DNA from: Hyphomicrobiaceae bacterium
Lineage (GTDB): Bacteria; Pseudomonadota; Alphaproteobacteria; Rhizobiales; Hyphomicrobiaceae
Length of the DNA stretch: 6,685 nt
Direction: 5' to 3'
NCBI GenBank assembly: GCA_020442225.1
Contig: JAGRKR010000226.1
Coordinates: 1-6,685 of the forward strand
Shown here in pieces: positions 1 to 6,223 of this stretch (position 1 is the stretch's first letter; the number at the start of each line of letters is the position of its first letter). Under the pieces are notes generated by a model. It was not told the DNA's origin and did no database searches. It saw nothing but the letters and a program-made list of their open reading frames with translations. The position numbers and the translations under genes are program-made.

Positions 1-351
1 GTGCTGCTGCATCTCGTCGACGCGACGGAGCCGGATATCGCCGGCGCCTACAGGACGGTGCGGCGGGAGATCAAGGCCTACGGCGGCGGTCTGGCGCGCA
101 AGAAGGAGATCGTCGCACTTTCGAAGTGCGATGCGGTCGGTCCCGAGGAGATCGCCGAGAAGGTGGCGTTGCTGCAGAAGGCCGCGCGCAAGAAGCCGCT
201 CGTACTTTCCGCCGTTGCCGGCCTCGGAGTGAAGGAGGCCCTGTTCGCATTGGCGCGCGAGATCGGTCGCAAGACCTCTGCCGAGGACGAACTGGAGGCG
301 GAGGACGGCAAGCCTCGCGGTGCGAGCGAGAGGGCGCCGTGGCGATCATGA
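1..351 (+). CDS. obgE: ObgE/CgtA GTPase, C-terminal part (5' end outside window)
   Basis: ObgE (CgtA) is an essential GTPase that binds the 50S subunit and helps its late assembly; it is also tied to stress and growth control. Only the last 116 codons are present and the frame is open at base 1, so the glycine-rich Obg domain and the G1-G3 motifs lie upstream. The visible part is the end of the G domain. It begins LLHLVDAT and then shows the rhizobial-type run AYRTVRREIKAYGGGLA (residues 17-33). The G4 guanine-specificity motif reads SKCD (41-44) where the textbook form is NKxD, and the G5 motif reads SAVAG (70-74). A short charged tail of about 25 residues follows, with no obvious extra domain. 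The stop is TGA at 349-351. It heads the proBA-nadD gene block, as in many Hyphomicrobiales. The identification is firm from the motifs and the neighbours. The GTG at base 1 is not a real start. Confidence 0.93.
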   Translation: MLLHLVDATEPDIAGAYRTVRREIKAYGGGLARKKEIVALSKCDAVGPEEIAEKVALLQKAARKKPLVLSAVAGLGVKEALFALAREIGRKTSAEDELEAEDGKPRGASERAPWRS

Positions 352-388
352 GCATCTGTGCGCGTTCCTTGGAGGCATCGCAAGACCT

Positions 389-811
389 ATGGGCAAGGCT
401 ACGCAATTCAATGTCGTGCTCGACGATGGAAGGTGCGTGTGGGTCGAGGCGATGTACCTGCGGCAGACCTATGCGGGCTTCATCCAGGGGAGCCGTGCCT
501 GGATGAACGAAAAGATCGTTGCGCGCATGCGAGACAAGCGGGTCTGGGCAGCCGTGCCGCAACACGCCGTCGTGCCCGAATGGTATCCCGCGGATACCGA
601 TCGGCGCTTTCCGCAATGGACCGTCGATGTGGTGATGACAAGCTACCCCGTCAGGGGCGGCTCAGGTGACGTCAACCGTGACGAGCAATCGTACCTGACG
701 GTCTCGTTGATGACGGATACGCCGTTCGAGCCGACCGTCGCCGCGTTTCTGCGAACGAGCCTTGCCGCCATTCCGTGGGAGTCGGCCGCGGAAAACAGCG
801 ATATCCTGTAA
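389..811 (+). CDS. Conserved-looking hypothetical protein, 140 aa, between obgE and proB
   Basis: I do not recognise this family with confidence. The ATG at 389 is preceded by GGAGG (371-375), 13 nt away, which is rather far. The frame stays open upstream to a GTG at 320, but that would run deep into obgE, so 389 is preferred. The protein starts with a strand-like segment carrying DDG (12-14), then [12 protein letters not shown] (23-34) and an Asn-containing helix MNEKIVARM (39-47). A Pro/Trp-rich middle follows (61-77), then a strand [10 protein letters not shown] (101-110) and an acidic C-terminus, [13 protein letters not shown]. There is no signal peptide, membrane helix or enzyme motif. 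The composition suggests a small soluble alpha/beta protein. The TYxGxxxG...N..I pattern is loosely like some uncharacterised small bacterial proteins, but that is only an impression. My hand count of 421-780 is 227/360 G+C (63%), against 87/120 (73%) for 1021-1140 in proB. It ends 32 nt before proB, so it is probably co-transcribed. Confidence 0.72.
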   Translation: MGKATQFNVVLDDGRCVWVEAMYLRQTYAGFIQGSRAWMNEKIVARMRDKRVWAAVPQHAVVPEWYPADTDRRFPQWTVDVVMTSYPVRGGSGDVNRDEQSYLTVSLMTDTPFEPTVAAFLRTSLAAIPWESAAENSDIL

Positions 812-843
812 CTTGCGGCCAGCACTGCACACCCCGGCTCGCA

Positions 844-2013
844 ATGGTGTCCGAGATGGAAACGAAGACGACTGCCACGTCGGCCCGTCGCGAATGGCGA
901 GAGGCAAGGCGCATCGTAGTGAAGATCGGCTCTGCGCTTCTGGCTGATCGCGCCACCGGCGGCCTCAAGGCGGCATGGCTGGCCTCGCTCGCTGACGACA
1001 TCGCCGAGCTGAGCCGCGACGGCCGCGAGGTGATCATCGTCTCCTCCGGCGCCATCGCCATCGGCCGGCACGTGCTCGGCCTGCCCAAGGGACCGCTGAA
1101 GCTCGAGGAGAGCCAGGCAGCGGCCGCCGCCGGTCAGATCGGCCTGGCCCATGCCTACCAGGAGATTTTTCGCGCCCGCGGACTGATCGTCGCCCAGGTG
1201 CTGTTGACGCTCGGCGACACCGAGGAGCGGCGCAAGTACCTCAACGCCCGCGGTACCATCGCGACGCTGTTGCGGCTCGGCGCCATTCCGGTCGTCAACG
1301 AGAACGATACGGTGGCGACCACCGAGATCCGCTACGGCGACAACGATCGCCTGTCGGCCCGCGTCGCCTCGATGATGAGCGCGGATTGCCTGGCGCTGCT
1401 GTCCGATATCGACGGCCTCTACACGGCGCCGCCGGCCCTCGACGCCAAGGCGAAGCGGATCGAGGAGGTGCGGGCCATCACGCCGGAGATCGAGGCCATG
1501 GCGGGCGACGCCGGCACGGAGCTGTCCAAGGGCGGCATGGTGACCAAGATCGAGGCCGGCAAAATCGCGCTCGCCGCCGGCACCAACATGGTCATCGCCT
1601 CCGGCAAGGTGATGCACCCGCTCAGGGCCATCGCCAGCGGCGCCCCGTGCACTTGGTTTATCGCGCCGTCCGATCCGGTTGCAGCCCGCAAGCGCTGGAT
1701 CTCGGGCAAGCTCGAGCCGCGTGGCGTCGTCGTCGTCGATGCCGGTGCCGAGCAGGCGCTCGGGCAGGGGCGCAGTCTGCTGCCGGCCGGTGTTTCGCGT
1801 ATCGATGGCAGCTTCGACCGCGGCGATTGCGTGATCATCCGCAGCGCCGACGGGCGCGAGCTCGGCCGCGGCCTCGCCGCCTATGCACGCGAGGATGCGG
1901 AGCGTATCATCGGGCGCAAGAGCAGCGAGATCGAGCGCATTCTCGGCTACAAGGGGCGGGACGAGATTGTGCATCGCGACGACATGGCCATGAACAGGAC
2001 GCGAGAGATATGA
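844..2013 (+). CDS. proB: Glutamate 5-kinase ProB (AAK + PUA domains)
   Basis: ProB phosphorylates L-glutamate with ATP to gamma-glutamyl phosphate. This is the first and usually feedback-inhibited step of proline synthesis, in the cytoplasm. From the ATG at 844 the protein is 389 residues, a little longer than typical (about 370-380). The amino-acid kinase domain shows [10 protein letters not shown] (24-33, with Lys27), SSGAIAIG (67-74), NENDTV (152-157, the glutamate-binding region in the family), GDNDRLSA (165-172), LLSDIDGLY (185-193) and SKGGMVTK (228-235). A C-terminal PUA domain follows from about residue 289 (GKLEPRG) to about 372. Both domains are complete. The start is uncertain: ATG 844, GTG 847 and ATG 856 are all in frame, and none has a convincing Shine-Dalgarno, so translation may depend on the gene just upstream. 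Its stop overlaps the proA start in an ATGA, which is the usual sign of coupled translation of the two enzymes that share an unstable intermediate. Confidence 0.96.
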   Translation: MVSEMETKTTATSARREWREARRIVVKIGSALLADRATGGLKAAWLASLADDIAELSRDGREVIIVSSGAIAIGRHVLGLPKGPLKLEESQAAAAAGQIGLAHAYQEIFRARGLIVAQVLLTLGDTEERRKYLNARGTIATLLRLGAIPVVNENDTVATTEIRYGDNDRLSARVASMMSADCLALLSDIDGLYTAPPALDAKAKRIEEVRAITPEIEAMAGDAGTELSKGGMVTKIEAGKIALAAGTNMVIASGKVMHPLRAIASGAPCTWFIAPSDPVAARKRWISGKLEPRGVVVVDAGAEQALGQGRSLLPAGVSRIDGSFDRGDCVIIRSADGRELGRGLAAYAREDAERIIGRKSSEIERILGYKGRDEIVHRDDMAMNRTREI

Positions 2014-3326
2014 GCGGCGCCAAGCAGAGAGCCGAGGCCACGCGCCGAGAGACCGCCGCCGACGGGGATGTCGGCGCGCTCATGGGCAGGCTCGGCCGTG
2101 CGGCGCGTGAAGCCGCCGCAGAGCTGGCGCTCGCCACCACGCAAGCCAAGAACGCGGCGCTGTCGGCCGCCGCTGCCGCCATCCGGGGCGACGTGGAGGC
2201 GATCTGCGCCGCCAATGCGCTCGACGTCGCCAAGGCGCGCGCGGCTGGCCGGCCGGCTGCATTCATCGATCGGCTATCACTGGACGCCGCCCGGATCGAG
2301 GCCATGGCGGCCGGCGTCGAGCAGGTTGCGGCGCTGGCCGATCCGGTCGGCGAGATTATGGCCGAGTGGACGCGGCCCAATGGCCTGGTCATCCAGCGCG
2401 TTCGCGTGCCGCTCGGTGTCATCGGCATCATCTACGAGAGCCGCCCGAATGTTACCGCCGATGCCGGTGCGCTGTGTCTCAAGTCCGGCAATGCCGTCAT
2501 CCTGCGCGGCGGCTCCGACAGTCTCGCCTCGAGCCTCGCCATACGCGATGCGATGGCCAAGGGTCTCGCTGCGGCCGGCCTGCCCGATGCCGCCATCCAG
2601 ATCGTGCCGACCGGCGATCGCGAGGCCGTGGGCCTGATGCTCAAGGGGCTCGGCGGCACCATCGACGTGATCGTGCCGCGCGGGGGCAAGAGCCTCGTGG
2701 CGCGCGTGCAGGAGGAGGCGCGCGTTCCCGTCTTCGCGCACCTGGAAGGCATCTGTCACGTCTATGTCGACAAGGCCGCAAGCCTCGACATGGCGCGGGA
2801 CGTTGTCGTCAACGCCAAGATGCGCCGAACGGGCATCTGCGGGGCTGCCGAGACGCTGATCGTCGACAAGGCAGGCGCCGAGCGGTTGCTGGCGCCATTG
2901 GTCGCCGCGCTGCTGGAGGCCGGCTGCGAGGTGCGCGGCGACGCGGCGGCCGGCAGGATCGACCCGCGCGTGGTGCCGGCGAAGGAGGCGGACTGGTCGA
3001 CCGAATATCTCGACGCCATCATCACAGTGGGGCTGGTTGACGGTGTGGACGGAGCCATCCGGCATATCGCACGCTACGGCTCGCAGCATACCGACGCGAT
3101 CGTCACCGAGGATGCGCAGGCGGCCGAGCGGTTTCTTGCGCGCGTCGACTCCGCGATCGTGCTCTGGAATGCGTCCACTCAATTCGCGGACGGTGGCGAG
3201 TTCGGCATGGGAGCCGAAATCGGCATCGCCACCGGCAAGATGCATGCGCGCGGGCCCGTCGGGGTCGAGCAGTTGACGAGCTTCAAGTACGTCGTGCGCG
3301 GCAGCGGGCAGACGAGGCCCAAGTGA
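2010..3326 (+). CDS. proA: Gamma-glutamyl phosphate reductase ProA
   Basis: ProA reduces gamma-glutamyl phosphate with NADPH to glutamate-5-semialdehyde, which cyclises and is turned into proline by ProC. The protein is 438 residues, slightly longer than the usual 415-430 because of an Ala-rich N-terminus. It belongs to the aldehyde dehydrogenase superfamily. Visible motifs are YESRPNVT (142-149), [12 protein letters not shown] (157-168), PRGGKSLV (223-230) and [11 protein letters not shown] (244-254). The catalytic cysteine lies in [12 protein letters not shown] (272-283, Cys277). Further on are [20 protein letters not shown] (387-406) and the family ending [17 protein letters not shown] (415-431). 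The ATG at 2010 sits in the proB stop (ATGA), with AGGA at 1996-1999, 10 nt upstream. The frame is open much further upstream, but that stretch runs through proB in another frame and is not protein-like. All key residues are present, so I expect an active enzyme made together with ProB, its usual partner in a substrate-channelling complex. Confidence 0.97.
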   Translation: MSGAKQRAEATRRETAADGDVGALMGRLGRAAREAAAELALATTQAKNAALSAAAAAIRGDVEAICAANALDVAKARAAGRPAAFIDRLSLDAARIEAMAAGVEQVAALADPVGEIMAEWTRPNGLVIQRVRVPLGVIGIIYESRPNVTADAGALCLKSGNAVILRGGSDSLASSLAIRDAMAKGLAAAGLPDAAIQIVPTGDREAVGLMLKGLGGTIDVIVPRGGKSLVARVQEEARVPVFAHLEGICHVYVDKAASLDMARDVVVNAKMRRTGICGAAETLIVDKAGAERLLAPLVAALLEAGCEVRGDAAAGRIDPRVVPAKEADWSTEYLDAIITVGLVDGVDGAIRHIARYGSQHTDAIVTEDAQAAERFLARVDSAIVLWNASTQFADGGEFGMGAEIGIATGKMHARGPVGVEQLTSFKYVVRGSGQTRPK

Positions 3327-3382
3327 CCACGCGCGTGCGGATTGCCGGATCGGGCGTTTACAGCGACAGGTCCGTGCCGTGA
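3323..3382 (+). CDS. Possible 19-codon linker ORF between proA and nadD (speculative)
   Basis: A GTG at 3323 overlaps the proA stop (GTGA, 3323-3326). It opens a frame of 19 codons, [19 protein letters not shown], whose TGA (3380-3382) overlaps the nadD GTG (3379-3381) in a second GTGA. GAGG (3314-3317) lies 5 nt upstream of the first GTG, a good Shine-Dalgarno distance. The arrangement would let ribosomes leaving proA carry on through the gap and reinitiate at nadD. The peptide itself resembles nothing I know. Such short frames are common by chance in GC-rich DNA, so this is a candidate only. Confidence 0.2.
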   Translation: MTTRVRIAGSGVYSDRSVP

Positions 3383-4053
3383 GGTCCCCGCGCGCCTCTG
3401 CCGCCCGTAGTGCACCGGTGCGGTTCGGCAGCCTCGCCGTGCGCGCACCGCTGGCGTCGGCTCATCAGCGCATCGGCCTGATGGGTGGCTCGTTCAATCC
3501 ACCGCACCTCGGGCATCTCGAGATCAGCCTGATCGCGCTCGCCCGACTGCGTCTCGATCGCGTCTGGTGGATCGTCAGCCCCGGCAATCCTCTCAAGGAG
3601 CGCGGCCACCTGCCGGACGTGGCGACGCGCATCGCCATGGCGCGTGCCCTGGCGCGTGATCCGCGGATCGTGCCGACGGGCTTCGAGGCTGCGTTGCCGA
3701 CCCCGTTTACCGCCGCGACGCTGGCTCACGTGCGGCTGCGGCAGCCGCGAACACACTTCGTCTGGCTGATGGGGGCCGACAATCTCGCCGGTTTCCATCG
3801 CTGGCGCTGGTGGCGCGACATCTTCGGGTTGATGCCCATCGCCGTTCTCGACCGGCCCGGCTGGCGCCTGCCTGCGCTGGCCTCTCCGGCCGCCAGGGCC
3901 TTTGCCGCGGCGCGACTGCCGGAGCAGCGGGCGGCGACGCTGGCAACCAGCCGGGCGCCGGCCTGGTGCTTTCTCACCGGGCCGCTCTGTCCACTCTCCT
4001 CGACGTTGTTGCGCTCGCGCGGCCTCGCCGATGCCGGCGAGACACACCGTTGA
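3379..4053 (+). CDS. nadD: Nicotinate-nucleotide adenylyltransferase NadD
   Basis: NadD joins nicotinate mononucleotide and ATP to give nicotinate adenine dinucleotide and pyrophosphate, the penultimate step to NAD. With the GTG at 3379 the protein is 224 residues. The nucleotidyltransferase Rossmann fold begins at residue 32 with IGLMGGSFNPPHLGH, carrying the HxGH catalytic pair His43/His46. Next come the SPGNPLKE loop (67-74), the GADNL motif (132-136) with the following HRWRWWRDIF (140-149), and the C-terminal PLSSTLLRSRG (205-215), which matches the family's ISSTxIR signature. About 31 Arg/Ala-rich residues precede the fold. GTG codons at 3418 (residue 14) and 3439 (residue 21) are other possible starts. 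I kept 3379 because ACAGG (3366-3370) lies 8 nt upstream and the others have nothing comparable. It follows proA by 52 nt and probably ends this transcription unit, since a promoter lies beyond it. Confidence 0.94.
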   Translation: MRSPRASAARSAPVRFGSLAVRAPLASAHQRIGLMGGSFNPPHLGHLEISLIALARLRLDRVWWIVSPGNPLKERGHLPDVATRIAMARALARDPRIVPTGFEAALPTPFTAATLAHVRLRQPRTHFVWLMGADNLAGFHRWRWWRDIFGLMPIAVLDRPGWRLPALASPAARAFAAARLPEQRAATLATSRAPAWCFLTGPLCPLSSTLLRSRGLADAGETHR

Positions 4054-4162
4054 CCGCGTCGGGCTGTCGCGCCGCCATGCGGGCCGCGATCTCTCGTGAT
4101 TTCCGGGCCTTAACGGCGCGAGGGGAGGCGGGCCAAGCTGGCCTGACCATTGCGATAAGGTA

Positions 4163-4192
4163 TTGAAATCACGCGACCGGCGCGGATATCAT
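4163..4192 (+). promoter_or_regulatory. Sigma70-type promoter for rsfS-rlmH
   Basis: TTGAAA (4163-4168) and TATCAT (4187-4192) are separated by 18 nt; each hexamer differs from the housekeeping consensus at one position. They sit in a visibly AT-richer patch of the 256-bp gap between nadD (stop 4053) and rsfS (4310). Transcription would start near 4199 and leave a leader of about 110 nt before the rsfS ATG. The rest of the gap (4054-4162) shows no gene, and I see no hairpin with a T-tract ending the nadD transcript. The promoter is inferred from sequence only. Confidence 0.6.
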
Positions 4193-4199
4193 TTGTGTT

Positions 4200-4228
4200 G
4201 CGCGTCGCGGCCGGCGGTCGGGACGCGC
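4200..4228 (+). other. Inverted repeat in the rsfS leader (possible 5'-UTR hairpin)
   Basis: GCGCGTC (4200-4206) pairs perfectly with GACGCGC (4222-4228) around a GC-rich 15-nt loop. Two further G-T pairs could extend it outward. It begins almost exactly where transcription from the 4163-4192 promoter would start, so it would form a 5'-terminal stem in the mRNA, a structure that often stabilises transcripts. There is no T-tract, so it is not an intrinsic terminator. In DNA this rich in G and C a 7-bp repeat can arise by chance. Confidence 0.3.
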
Positions 4229-4309
4229 GGCAAGACCGAAGCTGGCGCCGCTGGCTGCGGTCATGGACCGCTGCTGATCGAGAAACGATGAAAGGAAACT
4301 CACGACAAG

Positions 4310-4720
4310 ATGCGAACGGCGCATGAGGCGGCCCGGCGTGGTACGCCTCCCGGAGAGCTCGTGTCCAAGCAACACGACCCTGAAGAGCTACTCAACCGGA
4401 TCAGAGGCTGGCTCGACGATGCCAAGGCCGAGGAGATCGTCACCATCGATCTCAAGGGAAAGTCCGCTATCGGCGACTACATGGTGGTCGCCAGCGGCCG
4501 ATCCGACCGACACGTCGGTGCCATTGCCGAGCAGGTTCAGCGCAAGCTCAAGGAGGCCGGCTGCGGCCGCGTCCGCCTGGAGGGCATGGCCAACTGTGAT
4601 TGGGTTCTGATCGATACCGGAGATATCGTCGTCCACGTGTTCCGGCCCGAGGTTCGTGAGTTCTACAATCTCGAGAAGATGTGGCTTGCCGACCGGCCGG
4701 CCGACGCCGTCGCGAACTGA
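4310..4720 (+). CDS. rsfS: Ribosome silencing factor RsfS
   Basis: RsfS binds ribosomal protein uL14 on the 50S subunit and blocks joining with 30S, lowering translation when nutrients are scarce. From the ATG at 4310 the protein is 136 residues. The conserved RsfS domain starts near residue 35: LDDAKAEEIVTIDLKGKS (35-52), GDYMVVASGRSDRHV (55-69), then CDWVLIDTGDIVVHVFRPEV (96-115) and FYNLEKMW (118-125). This is the full family core. The start is open. ATG 4310 has AGGA at 4293-4296, 13 nt away, while GTG 4361 (residue 18) has GGAG at 4352-4355 at a better 5-nt distance and would give 119 residues without losing any of the core. The residues between the two starts show no domain. It is followed after 114 nt by rlmH, a second 50S-related gene and a common partner. 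Confidence 0.93.
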   Translation: MRTAHEAARRGTPPGELVSKQHDPEELLNRIRGWLDDAKAEEIVTIDLKGKSAIGDYMVVASGRSDRHVGAIAEQVQRKLKEAGCGRVRLEGMANCDWVLIDTGDIVVHVFRPEVREFYNLEKMWLADRPADAVAN

Positions 4721-4726
4721 TCGGCG

Positions 4727-4749
4727 GTCGGCCCCAGGCCAGGGCTGAC
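4727..4749 (+). other. Hairpin just after rsfS (weak terminator or processing candidate)
   Basis: GTCGGCCC (4727-4734) can pair with GGGCTGAC (4742-4749) around a 7-nt loop, giving 8 pairs with one G-T. It begins 6 nt after the rsfS stop. The bases after it are GAGCAGCCG, not a T-run, so it does not look like a standard intrinsic terminator. It may protect the rsfS 3' end or set the rsfS:rlmH ratio, or mean nothing. I see no strong promoter between it and rlmH. Confidence 0.3.
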
Positions 4750-4834
4750 GAGCAGCCGTATTTCGCCTGCCGCGTCCCGCGGTTCGCGAGCGCGCGTGCC
4801 GTTGTCGTAGCGACGCGCGGCGAGGGACGGACCC

Positions 4835-5317
4835 ATGCGAATTGTCATTGCCGCCGTCGGGCGTTTGAAGGACGGACCGGAGCGCGAGCTCTATCGCCGC
4901 TATGTCGGGCGCTATGACGGCCTTGGCCGGGGCCTCGGACTGAAGCCGGTCAGCCTGAAGGAGATCGCCGAAAGCAGGGCGGACAACGCCACTGCGCGCG
5001 CTGCGGACGAGGCGCGTCGTCTCGTCGAGGCGAGCGATGGCGCGGCATTGCGCGTTGCGCTGGACGAGACGGGAAAGGTGATGAGCAGCGAGACCTTCGC
5101 GGCCTGGCTCGGCGAGCAGCGCGACCGCATCGGCGGCGACGTCGCCTTTCTGCTCGGCGGGCCGGATGGTCACGGCCCGGCGGTGCGCGAGAGCGCCCGT
5201 CTCACCCTCTCGCTGGGTGCGATGACGTTCCCGCACGGACTTGCGCGCGTTCTCCTGGTCGAGCAGTTCTATCGCGCCGCGACCATCATGGCCGGCCATC
5301 CCTATCACCGCTCATGA
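4835..5317 (+). CDS. rlmH: 23S rRNA (pseudouridine-1915 N3) methyltransferase RlmH
   Basis: RlmH uses S-adenosylmethionine to methylate N3 of pseudouridine 1915 (E. coli numbering) in helix 69 of 23S rRNA. It works on assembled 70S ribosomes at the subunit interface. The protein is 160 residues, the usual size for this minimal SPOUT methyltransferase, which is a dimer with a trefoil knot. The knot and SAM-binding signature is intact: FLLGGPDGHG (105-114), LSLGAMTFPHGLARVLLVEQ (125-144), and the ending YRAATIMAGHPYHRS (146-160), with the HPYH motif that the family needs for substrate. The ATG is well placed behind GAGGGA (4822-4827), 7 nt upstream. It lies 114 nt after rsfS and is probably in the same unit. 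Its TGA shares a TCATGA hexamer with the stop of the convergent SDR gene, so the two genes overlap by 6 bp. Confidence 0.96.
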   Translation: MRIVIAAVGRLKDGPERELYRRYVGRYDGLGRGLGLKPVSLKEIAESRADNATARAADEARRLVEASDGAALRVALDETGKVMSSETFAAWLGEQRDRIGGDVAFLLGGPDGHGPAVRESARLTLSLGAMTFPHGLARVLLVEQFYRAATIMAGHPYHRS

Positions 5318-5320
5318 GCG
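5309..5320. repeat. 12-bp palindrome at the convergent gene ends
   Basis: CGCTCATGAGCG is a perfect palindrome. Read on either strand it gives CGC TCA TGA, so RlmH and the opposing SDR both end in Arg-Ser-stop using the same 12 bases. The symmetry stops there: the next bases out, C at 5308 and C at 5321, do not pair. Having no loop, it is a poor RNA hairpin, and no T-tract flanks it on either strand. Confidence 0.8.
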
Positions 5321-6148
5321 CATCGCGATGCGGTCGAGCAGCCGTGCCGGCAGCAATCGTTTGAGAACAGGCGCGGCCCGAGCCGGCACCGTCACGCGAT
5401 AGTGCAGGCGTGGGCGCTTGCTTTCGACAGCGTGCAGGAGGCTTTGGGCGACGGCCTCCGGCTCGAGCTTGAAGGCTTCCTTGCCGCCGCGCTCCATGGC
5501 GGCGAGGCGCGCCTCGTACGTCCGGCGATGCGGCGACCCGGTGATGTCGATGTTGGCGCGGAAAGCCTGGAGGGCGCGGGCGACGAAGCCGGTGCGTATC
5601 GGTCCCGGCTGGATGATCGCGACGGCGATGCCGCTGCTGGCAAGCTCGAGGCGGAGCGCGTCGCTCAGGCCTTCGAGCGCGAACTTCGAGGCGCAATAGG
5701 CCCCGCGGTAGGGCGCGCTCATGACGCCCAGGACCGAAGAGCACTGCACGATGCGGCCGCGCCCTGCCGCGCGCATGGCGGGGATGACGAGGCGCGTGAG
5801 CTCGTGTGTGCCGATCAGGTTCACCTCGAGTTGCCGGCGCAGGACGTCGGCCGTCAGATCCTCGACGGCGCCCGGCTGGCCATAGGCGGCGTTGTTGAAG
5901 ATGGCGTAAAGGCGCCCCTCGGTGCGCTCCAGGGCCTCGCGTGCGCAGGCGGCGACGGAGGCGAGGTCGGAGAGCTCGAGCGGCAGCGCCTCGACGCTGT
6001 CCTGTTCCGCGAGCCTCGCCAGATCCTCGCTCCTGCGCGCAGTCGCCAGGACGCGCCAGCCGCGGCTCTTGAGGAGCCGCGCCGAGGCGAGACCGATGCC
6101 CGAGGATGCCCCCGTGACGAGAATCGAGCGATCGTTCGGGTTCGTCAT
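5312..6148 (-). CDS. Short-chain dehydrogenase/reductase (classical SDR, YbbO-like)
   Basis: This is a 278-residue NAD(P)-dependent oxidoreductase of the classical SDR family. The Rossmann signature TGASSGIG (12-19) is followed by Arg38/Arg39 after the second strand (TARRS), which fits a preference for NADP. Next are NNAAYG (85-90) and the catalytic tetrad Asn110, Ser138, Tyr151 and Lys155 (AYCASKFALEG). The PGPIRTGF segment (181-188) is the usual cofactor-loop motif. The C-terminal tail, RVTVPARAAPVLKRLLPARLLDRI, resembles the SDR group that includes E. coli YbbO, an aldehyde reductase, but the substrate cannot be read from sequence. There is no signal peptide or transmembrane helix. The start is well supported: GGAGAAGG (complement of 6158-6165) lies 9 nt upstream of the ATG. 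It lies 75 nt downstream of ppk2 on the same strand and may be co-transcribed with it, and it converges on rlmH with a 6-bp overlap. Confidence 0.92.
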   Translation of the reverse strand: MTNPNDRSILVTGASSGIGLASARLLKSRGWRVLATARRSEDLARLAEQDSVEALPLELSDLASVAACAREALERTEGRLYAIFNNAAYGQPGAVEDLTADVLRRQLEVNLIGTHELTRLVIPAMRAAGRGRIVQCSSVLGVMSAPYRGAYCASKFALEGLSDALRLELASSGIAVAIIQPGPIRTGFVARALQAFRANIDITGSPHRRTYEARLAAMERGGKEAFKLEPEAVAQSLLHAVESKRPRLHYRVTVPARAAPVLKRLLPARLLDRIAMRS

Positions 6149-6222
6149 GTCGCCGCGCCTTCTCCAGTATCGTCTCTCGATCCGGCGCGCCGGCTCCCAG
6201 GGCCACCGGCAGCGGCGGCGAC
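6149..6222 (-). other. ppk2-SDR spacer bounded by an inverted repeat, with inner palindrome
   Basis: The spacer between the two minus-strand genes begins and ends with an 8-bp inverted repeat: GTCGCCGC at 6149-6156 and GCGGCGAC at 6215-6222. Inside it is a perfect 12-bp palindrome, CCGGCGCGCCGG (6182-6193), and the SDR ribosome-binding site (complement of 6158-6165). In the mRNA the outer stem would abut the SDR start codon and could affect its translation. No T-tract follows the inner palindrome in the direction of transcription, so I do not call a terminator. GC-rich repeats of this size may occur by chance. Confidence 0.3.
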
Positions 6223-6223
6223 G

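Noticed and set aside
348..506. ATG overlapping the obgE stop (ATGA) opening a 52-codon frame
   Set aside because: The peptide is Ser/Arg/Cys-rich with no pattern and competes with the better 389-811 frame. It would only be interesting if the orphan gene carried a frameshift, for which I see no sign.
643..1974. Long 443-codon minus-strand frame opposite the orphan gene and proB
   Set aside because: It lies antisense to the highly conserved proB, is low-complexity and rich in Ala, Gly, Arg, His and Asp, and has no family motif. It is a typical GC-rich shadow frame.
1386..2009. Upstream in-frame extension of proA
   Set aside because: It overlaps proB in another frame and is Arg/Ala-rich nonsense. 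The ATGA at 2010 with AGGA upstream is the natural start.
2277..3245. 322-codon minus-strand frame opposite proA
   Set aside because: It is antisense to a complete ProA with all its motifs and is explained by codon-position GC bias.
3810..4166. 118-codon plus-strand frame running from nadD into the gap
   Set aside because: It overlaps the conserved C-terminus of nadD in a different frame and has no recognisable content in the non-overlapping tail.
4727..4749. Intrinsic terminator after rsfS
   Set aside because: The stem is good but no T-tract follows, so I list it only as a hairpin.
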